NCBI GenBank assembly: GCA_023151185.1 | Contig: JAKLJL010000001.1 | Span: 62,001 to 126,000 of the forward strand | Direction: 5' to 3' | DNA length: 64,000 nucleotides | Source: Bacteroidota bacterium | GTDB lineage: Bacteria > Bacteroidota > JABWAT01 | Part shown: positions 57,485 to 64,000 of the stretch, in pieces | Layout: each line of letters starts with the position of its first letter | How positions within the stretch are numbered: position 1 is the stretch's first letter | Translations under genes and position numbers: made by a program | The notes under the pieces: model-generated | Database searches by the model: none | What the model was told of the DNA's origin: nothing | What the model saw: the letters and a program-made list of their open reading frames with translations, nothing else

Positions 57485-58390
57485 GTGACTAAAAGTCAGA
57501 AAACAGTTTTACTTCTGGGCTCATTCCTGATCATTGGGATCGGAGCACTCGTGTTTCAGTTTTACCGGTCGGTAACCGGAACGTTTGATGCCGGTTCTCC
57601 GCTTATTGGGTCACTGGACAACCTGACCGGACTCATCATCAAAACCGGGTCTTCTGAACTTGTTCTTGAAAAGAAAGATTCTGTCTGGCGGATTATCCGC
57701 CCGCTGGATGAACAGGCCGGGAAGGAAAAAATCAGCCAGATTATGACACTCCTGAAAGAAGCAGTTGTCCTGGCTCCAATATCTGATAACCCGGCAAAAC
57801 AGCACCTGTTCGGCGTCGATAGTACCGGCAACCTGCTTACTCTCATCTCGGGTTCTGAAAAGAAACTCTGGCGGGTTGGGTTACCGGGCCCAGATTTCAG
57901 TTCAACCTATCTGCGTCAGGAGGGTGAAACGGATGTTTTTATTTTCTCCGGGCGGTTGGGACAGATCATGACGGATGTGGCAGATTACCGGGATAAACTG
58001 ATTCTGCAGGAAACAACCGACAGTCTGACTGCGATCAAAATCACTTCCCTAACCGAGGAGTTTGCCATGGTCCGGGATTCAACTGGATGGCTGCTCGACG
58101 GAACCCGGATCGAACAGGAAAAAATGAATCCGGTTCTCTCGACACTGAACCGGCTGGATGCTGACTTTATTGCGGATACGCTGAATGCTGAAAATCTTGT
58201 TTATCCGCTTACTCTGAAGGTCGTCATCCAAAATGGAAAGAATCAGAAAGAAATCCGGTTTTATAAAATTCCTGAACGCCCGGAATATGCTGCAGTTGTT
58301 TCGGGCCGGAAAACGGTTTATCTTCTGGCTGACTGGAAAACTGACCGGCTGAATAAAAGCCGGAATTACTGGACTGGAAAATCTGAATGA
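57485..58390 (+). CDS. DUF4340-domain protein
   Basis: This 301-residue protein has one N-terminal membrane span (TVLLLGSFLIIGIGALVFQF) and a large periplasmic DUF4340 region with repeated beta elements (VWRIIRPLDEQAGKEKISQI, GWLLDGTRIEQEKMNPVLST). DUF4340 proteins occur next to GldA/F/G-type ABC systems in many Bacteroidota and Planctomycetes, so it is probably an accessory part of that complex. The start is GTG at 57485. The next gene starts inside its stop (ATGA). Confidence 0.85.
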   Translation: MTKSQKTVLLLGSFLIIGIGALVFQFYRSVTGTFDAGSPLIGSLDNLTGLIIKTGSSELVLEKKDSVWRIIRPLDEQAGKEKISQIMTLLKEAVVLAPISDNPAKQHLFGVDSTGNLLTLISGSEKKLWRVGLPGPDFSSTYLRQEGETDVFIFSGRLGQIMTDVADYRDKLILQETTDSLTAIKITSLTEEFAMVRDSTGWLLDGTRIEQEKMNPVLSTLNRLDADFIADTLNAENLVYPLTLKVVIQNGKNQKEIRFYKIPERPEYAAVVSGRKTVYLLADWKTDRLNKSRNYWTGKSE

Positions 58391-60168
58391 AAAAACTGAT
58401 TCTGCTCTCACTTGCCTTCGGTTCACTGACCGGTTGTGTGAAATATGATGCGGCCATTACGGAATCCGAACTTAAAAAGTCTGTTTATTTTCTTGCCTCC
58501 GACAGCCTGAAGGGAAGAATGACCGGTTCACCCGACATCCGGCGGGCTGCCGGATATCTGGCAGACCGTTTCCGGGAAATGGGCCTTCACCCGCTGGGAG
58601 ATTCATCCGGATATTTTAGCTATTACGATTTTGTTGCAGGAGCCGAACCCGATTCCGCAGTCTTTATTGAAACTGCCGGCAGGAAGTTGGTTCAGGGCCA
58701 GGAGTTTACCCTCAGAAGCTTTTCAGGTACCGGTGAAGCCACAGGTTTGCCGGTTGTCTTTACCGGGTTTGGCGTCAGATCGGACTCTCTGGGCTACGAT
58801 GATTATTCAGGCGTGGATGTTTCGGGAAAAATTGTTCTGGTTCTCAGGTACAGTCCGGAAGGTGACAATCCCCATTCGGCGTTTAACCCGGTTTCCTCCT
58901 TCCGTCAGAAAGCCCGTCTTGCCAAAGAAAAAGGAGCAGCCGCAGTTTTCTTTGTCAATTCCACTGAAGATGAAAATGATGTGCTGGCTAAACTGGACTA
59001 TGACCGGGGAGGAAACCTTCCGGTTCCTGTTTTTAACCTAAAACGGTCTGTTGCCGATTCCTGGTTGAAATCTGCGGGGAAGCCCTCTCTTTCTGAATTG
59101 GAATCTGCAGGTAAAAGGACTAAAAAACCGGCCTCTTTTATTCTTCCCGGGGTTCAGGTAAGTTACCATGCCGGACTTAACCTGATCAGGAAACCCGCCT
59201 TCAATGTGGTTGGGCTGCTGCCGGGAACTGACTCCCTCCTGAAAAAAGAATATGTGGTAATCGGGGCCCATTACGACCATTGGGGATTGGGTGGGGCCGG
59301 CTCCCTGTACCGGGGGGATGAACCTCAGATTCACAACGGAGCAGATGATAACGCATCGGGTACTGCAGGAATCATTGAACTGGCACAGGCTGTTGCCGGT
59401 TCAGAAAAACTTCCCAAACGGTCTCTGATTGTTGCTGCCTTTTCGGGCGAGGAACTAGGACTTCTGGGTTCTTCTGCCTTGGTGAATGAGTTTCCTGTGC
59501 CGGTTACGCAGGTTGTGACCATGATGAATTTCGATATGATCGGAAGGCTGGACTCGGTTAACCAATTGGTGATGTACGGAATGGGAACCTCATCCCGGTT
59601 CAAAGCTCTGGCAGACTCTCTGAACAAGCCTTACGGGTTTAAGTTGTCGTTTAAGGATGAAGGATTCGGCCCAAGCGATCATTCCAGCTTTTATTCGAAG
59701 GATGTACCGGTTCTTTTTTATCATACCGGTCTGCACTCAGATTATCACCGCCCCTCTGATGACGCTGACAAAATCAACTATCCGGGAACCGAAAAAGTCA
59801 TGCAGTATGCATCTGATATGCTTCAGGTTCTGCTGAATCAGCCGGTAAAGCCTGATTTTATCCGGGTGAAATCCCAGTCTGCCGGCCGGTCAATGGCCTT
59901 TAATGTCTACATCGGAACAATCCCTGATTATGCCTCAAATGAAAAAGGTCTTAAAATAACCGGTGTAAATCCTGGGTCTCCTGCTGAAAAGGCCGGACTC
60001 AAAGGCGGTGATCTGATTACCCGCATTGGCGAGACAGAAATCGGATCTATTTATGATTATACCGATGCACTTTCAAAACTAAAAGCCGGCAAAGAAGAGG
60101 TTCTGGTTTACAAACGAAACGGGCAGGAAGTCAAAGGAATTCTGATCCCGGCAAAACGGAATCAATAA
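58387..60168 (+). CDS. Lipoprotein M28 aminopeptidase with PA and PDZ domains
   Basis: This 593-residue protein carries a lipoprotein signal (LLSLAFGSLTGC), so it should be processed by LspA and anchored in a membrane. A PA-type insert (GFGVRSDSLGYDDYSGVDVS) precedes the M28 catalytic domain. Zinc ligands are in GAHYDHWG, NGADDNASG (bridging Asp), FSGEELGLLGS (catalytic Glu and ligand), MNFDMIGRL and the final FYHTGLHSDYHRPSDDADKI. A C-terminal PDZ domain (GVNPGSPAEKAGLKGGDLIT) may regulate or recruit. The M28 family contains aminopeptidases and carboxypeptidases; specificity is not assigned. Confidence 0.93.
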   Translation: MKKLILLSLAFGSLTGCVKYDAAITESELKKSVYFLASDSLKGRMTGSPDIRRAAGYLADRFREMGLHPLGDSSGYFSYYDFVAGAEPDSAVFIETAGRKLVQGQEFTLRSFSGTGEATGLPVVFTGFGVRSDSLGYDDYSGVDVSGKIVLVLRYSPEGDNPHSAFNPVSSFRQKARLAKEKGAAAVFFVNSTEDENDVLAKLDYDRGGNLPVPVFNLKRSVADSWLKSAGKPSLSELESAGKRTKKPASFILPGVQVSYHAGLNLIRKPAFNVVGLLPGTDSLLKKEYVVIGAHYDHWGLGGAGSLYRGDEPQIHNGADDNASGTAGIIELAQAVAGSEKLPKRSLIVAAFSGEELGLLGSSALVNEFPVPVTQVVTMMNFDMIGRLDSVNQLVMYGMGTSSRFKALADSLNKPYGFKLSFKDEGFGPSDHSSFYSKDVPVLFYHTGLHSDYHRPSDDADKINYPGTEKVMQYASDMLQVLLNQPVKPDFIRVKSQSAGRSMAFNVYIGTIPDYASNEKGLKITGVNPGSPAEKAGLKGGDLITRIGETEIGSIYDYTDALSKLKAGKEEVLVYKRNGQEVKGILIPAKRNQ

Positions 60169-60174
60169 CCCTCA

Positions 60175-60480
60175 ATGTATCAATTTCATATTTTTATCTG
60201 CGAAAATGAACGCCCGGAGGGCCATCCAAGAGGAAGCTGTGCCAGGAAAGGATCGCCAGACCTGACGGCAGTTTTTAAAAGCGAACTGGCGAAACGGAAT
60301 CTGAAAGGAACCGTCCGGGCGAATAAATCAGGTTGCCTGGATTTTTGTGAAAAAGGCCCGGTTGTCGTGGTCTACCCAGAAGGAATCTGGTATTCCCCCC
60401 TGTCAGAAGAGGACGTCCGGGAAATTGTGGCTTCTCATATCGATCAGGGGGTGGTGGTCAGCCGTCTTCTGATGAAATAA
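60175..60480 (+). CDS. Thioredoxin-like [2Fe-2S] ferredoxin
   Basis: This 101-residue protein resembles the thioredoxin-fold [2Fe-2S] ferredoxins (Clostridium/Aquifex type, NuoE-like). Candidate cluster ligands are C9 in IFICENER, C22 in RGSCARKG and C53 and C57 in GCLDFCEKGPVVVVYPEG, the last block being characteristic. It begins 7 bases after the peptidase gene and ends 13 bases before the ThyX-like gene. It could supply electrons to a neighbour; the partner is not evident. Confidence 0.85.
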   Translation: MYQFHIFICENERPEGHPRGSCARKGSPDLTAVFKSELAKRNLKGTVRANKSGCLDFCEKGPVVVVYPEGIWYSPLSEEDVREIVASHIDQGVVVSRLLMK

Positions 60481-60492
60481 ACTCGAAAGAAA

Positions 60493-62025
60493 ATGGCATC
60501 AACCCCTAAAGTCAGCCTGGTTAAGGCTTTTCCTTCACCGTTCAGGAATGCAATTGCCACTGCCCGGACCTGTTATTCCTCAAAGGGAATCATCACTGAC
60601 GAAGACGTTTCTGAAAAGCATTTTCATATTGCGAAGTCAACTTACCAGGCCGGGCATCATACCACTTTGCAGCATGCCAGTTTCCAGTTTGCCATTTCTG
60701 ACATTTCACGACATACCATCTGGAGTTTTCTTCACAGCCATCCGTTTTATAATTCTGAACAGGTCAGCCAGAGATATGTCGAGGTAAAGCCGGGCACTTT
60801 TCACGTACCGGAAATGAAATCTGAGGCCCTGCGGGTTTACCTGGAAGCCCATGACCGCCTGATGGACTATTACCACCGTCTGAATGATTCCCTTGGTGGG
60901 GTAACCACCTCTGCTTACCTGAGCCGGTTTCCTGCACGGAAGTCAGATGTAAAAAAGACAGACCGGGATGTAAAGAAAAAAACACAGGAAATTGCCCGGT
61001 ATGTGCTGCCGGTCAGTACGTTTGCTTATTTGTATCATACCATTTCGGGTGTCACCCTGCTCAGATACTGGCGGTATTGCAATCAGGCTGAAACACCACA
61101 GGAAACCCGGGATCTGGTCGGTGCCATGATTAGGTTGCTTCTGGATTACGATCCTGAATTCAGGGAAATTCTTCAGGAACCAATGCTGCTTGAGGAAACT
61201 CCCGAATATGATCATTTTCAAAAATTTTGGGAGGGAAACCGGCCTGATCAGTCCTTTATTGCCGAATTTGATGAAAGTCTGGATGGACGGGTCTCGAAAC
61301 TGATTGGCTGGACCGGGCAGGCAGAATCGGTTCTTGCTGCGTCAGTCAGGGAAGTTTATGGACTCACCCGGGATAAACTTTCTGACGAAGAGGCAATTGA
61401 TCTGGTATTGAATCCGGCAAAAAACCGGATTTTTGGCGAAAGCCTGAATCTGACCACCCATTCCAAAATCTCGAGAACTCTGGTTCATCCACATTACACG
61501 TTCCGGAAAAAAATCAGCCATGCAGCCGACTCGCAGGATCAGAGGCACCGGATGACTCCGGCAAGCCGGCCGCTTCTTGCTACACACCTGACCGGTTCAC
61601 CCGACTATATCACACCCGGGATTATTCTGGAGGATCCGGCGTCTCACCGGTTATATTCCGAGGCGATGGAGTTTGCCTGGGATGCCATGACCAAACTGAA
61701 AACGCTTGGTGTTTCAGATGACCAGATTCAGTATCTGCTTCCGAATGCGGTTTCAGTCCGGTTTTCTGAATCTTCTGATCTGCTGAATCTGCATCATAAA
61801 CACCAGATGCGGCTATGCTACAATGCTCAGGAAGAAATCTGGCGGGCTTCGCTTGATGAATCTGTTCAGATTTCAGAAATCCACCCACTGATCGGGAAGT
61901 ATCTGCTCCCGCCGTGCCATCAGCGCTTTTTATCAGAGGTACGCCCGGTTTGCCCCGAGGGTGACCGGTTTTGCGGCGTAAAAGTCTGGCGACTGAACCG
62001 GGAAGACTACCAGCGGTTGATCTGA
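60493..62025 (+). CDS. Tandem ThyX-like protein (FAD-dependent thymidylate synthase family, divergent)
   Basis: This 510-residue protein is about twice the length of canonical ThyX. The N-terminal half has the ThyX-type segment HHTTLQHASFQFAISDISRH. The motif RHTIWS (R73-H74) then continues after an insertion to NSEQVSQRY (87-95), so the classical RHRxxSxNxxSxR is split and lacks its second Arg. The C-terminal half carries a second, further diverged copy around D346 (DSQDQRHRMTPASRP). Such two-domain forms are annotated as FAD-dependent thymidylate synthases in some FCB genomes. Whether they methylate dUMP or another substrate is not settled. Ribosome binding and start are ordinary. A ferredoxin gene precedes it. 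Confidence 0.75.
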   Translation: MASTPKVSLVKAFPSPFRNAIATARTCYSSKGIITDEDVSEKHFHIAKSTYQAGHHTTLQHASFQFAISDISRHTIWSFLHSHPFYNSEQVSQRYVEVKPGTFHVPEMKSEALRVYLEAHDRLMDYYHRLNDSLGGVTTSAYLSRFPARKSDVKKTDRDVKKKTQEIARYVLPVSTFAYLYHTISGVTLLRYWRYCNQAETPQETRDLVGAMIRLLLDYDPEFREILQEPMLLEETPEYDHFQKFWEGNRPDQSFIAEFDESLDGRVSKLIGWTGQAESVLAASVREVYGLTRDKLSDEEAIDLVLNPAKNRIFGESLNLTTHSKISRTLVHPHYTFRKKISHAADSQDQRHRMTPASRPLLATHLTGSPDYITPGIILEDPASHRLYSEAMEFAWDAMTKLKTLGVSDDQIQYLLPNAVSVRFSESSDLLNLHHKHQMRLCYNAQEEIWRASLDESVQISEIHPLIGKYLLPPCHQRFLSEVRPVCPEGDRFCGVKVWRLNREDYQRLI

Positions 62026-62044
62026 ACTACCTGAAACCGGATGG

Positions 62045-62536
62045 ATGGTTCCGGATCACTCCCTTTTTACTGGATTTCGTTTGAAACTATCTCCTTTTCT
62101 GACCCGTCTGGCCCTGAATCTGTTTCCGCCGATTCTGTTTAACCGGATTAGAATAACCCATTTATCACGGGATTTTAAATACTGCCGTGTCCGGATCAGA
62201 AAGTCAGTTCTGAATACCAATTTTCAGGGATCTGTGTTTGGCGGGACACTGTTCAGCGGTGGGGATCCGTTTCAGGCAATTTTGTACTGGCAGTATTTTG
62301 AACATGAGGGCATCCACCTTCAGGCCTGGCTGAAAAAAGCACGGATTGATTACCTTAAACCGGCCCGGACCCATCTGATTCTGGAATTTCACCTGTCGGA
62401 TGACGATATTCACGAAGCCCGGACTGCATTGGCAGAAACCGGCCGTTTTGAAAAATGGCACGACTGTCCCGTCCGGACAGTTCAGGGAGACCAGGTTGCC
62501 CTGATGAAAACGTTGGTCCACCTGAAAAAAATCTGA
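62045..62536 (+). CDS. DUF4442 (hotdog, PaaI-like thioesterase) protein
   Basis: This 163-residue protein fits DUF4442, a hotdog-fold group related to PaaI-type acyl-CoA thioesterases. The conserved stretch VLNTNFQGSVFGGTLFSGGD and the following LYWQYF and KARIDYLKPARTHLILEFHL strands mark the fold. The catalytic residues of thioesterases are not assignable with confidence. The ATG at 62045 is preferred; an overlapping ATG at 62041 is out of frame. It lies between a ThyX-like and an RNA-methyltransferase gene. Confidence 0.8.
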   Translation: MVPDHSLFTGFRLKLSPFLTRLALNLFPPILFNRIRITHLSRDFKYCRVRIRKSVLNTNFQGSVFGGTLFSGGDPFQAILYWQYFEHEGIHLQAWLKKARIDYLKPARTHLILEFHLSDDDIHEARTALAETGRFEKWHDCPVRTVQGDQVALMKTLVHLKKI

Positions 62537-62557
62537 CCCTTTCCCGGAACAATAAAA

Positions 62558-63748
62558 ATGACTTACCATCCGTTATCCTTTGAAATTATTAAACGTTTTT
62601 TTCCCGACGGGAAGCGGCTTGACAGTCTTTTCCGGCAGGTATTCAAAGAAAAAAAGGTCAAACCGCAGGAAAAAAAGCAGATTTACGGAGAAGTCACCGG
62701 CTTTATCCGGTTATTCCCTGCCTGGCTTGCAGAAGAATTTCCTGAAATGGATCTGGCCGACACCGATTGGGTCACGGTTTTAAAGGCCATTCGGTCTTTC
62801 GACTGGCAGTCCCATCAGGCCCGGTTACTTGCATTGCCGGATGATACCCCGGTAACCCCTGAAATTCTAAGGAAGTTCGGTCTGCCTGCCCTATTCCGTT
62901 CCTGGATCGGAGAATCGGTACCCGACCGCGAAGTGCTGAAGTTTTTGAAAAAAACAATCCGCCCGAAACCGGTCTACCTGAGAGAAATCGGAAAAATTGA
63001 AAAACCGGGCCGGGACCTCATTCCGGTTGAAGGTTTTCAGGGTGCCTGGAAGTATACCGCATCCGTGCTTGATTTTGCCGATGACTGGTTCCAGTCCGGC
63101 CAGTTTGAGATTCAGGACCTTTCCGGGCAGATTGCCGCAATGCTGGCAAACCCAAAACCGAATGATAAAATTATGGATGCCTGCGCTGGTCATGGCGGTA
63201 AAACCATGACTCTGGCTTCTCTGATGAAGGGAAAAGGGAAGATCGTTACCGTGCATGTGTCTGAACAGGAACTGCAAACCCTGAAACTCAGAGCCAGGAA
63301 ACATCAGCTTGGCAATATCGTTTCGGTCATGCTCGACTCGCCCGATCTGGAGTCTGTTAAAAATTCACTGGATATCGTTTGGGTGGATGCTCCCTGCTCC
63401 GGATCGGGTGTTATCCGCCGGAATCCGGAAGTCGTGTACCGGCTGAATGAAACCGTGATTCAGAAAATGGAAGAGGAACAATCTATTCTGATCAATCATT
63501 ACTTCCAGTTTGTAAAACCCGGCGGCAGATTGGTATACTCAACCTGTTCGGTTTTTAGTGCAGAAAATGAGGCGGTCATTCAGGATTTTATTTCCGGAGC
63601 CGAAAATCAAACGGAATTCGCCTCTCTTCAACCCGGAATCAGTTACTTTGGCCTGTCGGTTCCTGATACCAATCCGCAGCGGATGGGCTTTTCAGATTCA
63701 CCGGATACAGATGGATTTTTCCTTGCTGTTCTGACCAAAAAGGCCTGA
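62558..63748 (+). CDS. RsmB/NOP-family RNA cytosine-C5 methyltransferase
   Basis: This 396-residue SAM-dependent enzyme methylates cytosine in rRNA or tRNA. The C-terminal catalytic domain shows the SAM site DACAGHGGKTMTLASLM, motif IV VDAPCSGSGVIRRNPEV with one catalytic Cys, and motif VI VYSTCSVFSAENE with the second. The N-terminal ~160 residues are the NusB-like RNA-binding region of the RsmB type, shorter than usual. Specificity (for example 16S C967) cannot be read from the sequence. Confidence 0.9.
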   Translation: MTYHPLSFEIIKRFFPDGKRLDSLFRQVFKEKKVKPQEKKQIYGEVTGFIRLFPAWLAEEFPEMDLADTDWVTVLKAIRSFDWQSHQARLLALPDDTPVTPEILRKFGLPALFRSWIGESVPDREVLKFLKKTIRPKPVYLREIGKIEKPGRDLIPVEGFQGAWKYTASVLDFADDWFQSGQFEIQDLSGQIAAMLANPKPNDKIMDACAGHGGKTMTLASLMKGKGKIVTVHVSEQELQTLKLRARKHQLGNIVSVMLDSPDLESVKNSLDIVWVDAPCSGSGVIRRNPEVVYRLNETVIQKMEEEQSILINHYFQFVKPGGRLVYSTCSVFSAENEAVIQDFISGAENQTEFASLQPGISYFGLSVPDTNPQRMGFSDSPDTDGFFLAVLTKKA

Positions 63749-63753
63749 ATTCA

Positions 63754-64000
63754 GTGGCAGATAAACGGATTGAAGGCCGTGATCTCTTTCTTGCCGGAAA
63801 GTATTTTGAGGCCCATGATTGCTGGGAAGAAGCCTGGCAGGAAGAAACCGGGGCAGAAAAACTGTTCCTTCAGGCTCTGATACAGATTTCGGTTGCGCTG
63901 TATCATGCCTCTTCTGATAATTATACCGGCGCAACCGGCTTGCTTGAAAAAGCCGGCAGTAAGCTGAAACAGCTCCCGGAATCTGAGCAGAATAAGGTCC
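63754..64000 (+). CDS. DUF309 family protein (3' end outside window)
   Basis: The frame starts at a GTG 5 bases after the methyltransferase stop and stays open to the window edge (82 codons). The hallmark YFEAHDCWEEAWQ matches the DUF309 HEAWE-type motif, followed by KLFLQALIQISVALYHASS. DUF309 proteins are small all-alpha proteins of unknown function. The start codon choice is inferred from the short spacing; no ATG lies upstream in frame. Confidence 0.82.
   Translation, partial: MADKRIEGRDLFLAGKYFEAHDCWEEAWQEETGAEKLFLQALIQISVALYHASSDNYTGATGLLEKAGSKLKQLPESEQNKV

Overview
This window most likely comes from a Bacteroidota/Chlorobiota-type bacterium (FCB group); the class cannot be fixed from sequence alone. 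Four things support this: a secreted enzyme with a T9SS-type C-terminal sorting tail (LEQNFPNPFNP...), a gldA-gldF-gldG ABC cassette, an ileS-dksA-lspA gene order with a long type-2 IleS, and repeated promoter-like TAnnTTTG boxes, the -7 element of Bacteroidota sigma factors, in front of genes on both strands. Coding is dense, many neighbours overlap by 1-8 bases, and the tetramer CCGG is conspicuously abundant. I saw no rRNA, tRNA, CRISPR array or intact insertion sequence.

Layout. 1-2250 (minus): ABC exporter (ATPase cut by the window edge, plus a 12-TM permease). 2454-5114 (minus): valS. 5290-6704 (plus): secreted tandem NTF2-like protein and a GNAT acetyltransferase. 6723-8669 (minus): a two-gene operon of a PduS/RnfC-like Fe-S flavoprotein and a PduT-like bacterial microcompartment (BMC) trimer, with no other BMC gene in the window. 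8758-12506 (plus): beta-propeller hybrid histidine kinase and NarL-type response regulator, divergent from the pduS-like gene. 12629-16393 (plus): large secreted metallophosphatase with three LamG-like repeats, ending at a strong bidirectional terminator. 16454-20152: a small membrane protein and a 59-residue winged-helix gene, then a lower-CCGG accessory patch with a broken DUF4143 ATPase, a nucleotidyltransferase and an AAA ATPase. 20472-34131 (plus): ileS-dksA-lspA, rlmI, rodZ, ligA, GT9-like protein, STAS protein, two Na+/solute symporters and xerD. 34133-34669 (minus): NfeD/YqiJ-like protein. 34846-38772 (plus): MCE protein, barrel-AgmX fusion, gamma-glutamyltransferase. 39069-44263 (plus): spoT/rel, HU, ruvX, def, fmt, ssb, then a terminator. 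44380-52502 (plus): CNNM/CorC protein, YfiM-like protein, PHP protein, purF, UbiA-type prenyltransferase, pgsA-like, ftsY, rimO. 52566-64000 (plus): plsC, atypical histidine kinase, gldA-F-G, DUF4340 protein, M28-PDZ peptidase, 2Fe-2S ferredoxin, tandem ThyX-like protein, DUF4442 protein, RsmB-type methyltransferase, and a DUF309 gene cut by the window edge.

Most of the window is housekeeping: aminoacylation, start-Met formylation and deformylation, stringent response, DNA ligation and recombination, lipid synthesis and SRP targeting. The parts most worth following are the isolated PduS-PduT-type pair beside a sensor system, the barrel-AgmX fusion, the tandem ThyX-like enzyme, the operon-embedded histidine kinase lacking its ATP-binding Asp, and the promoter grammar that recurs across the window.
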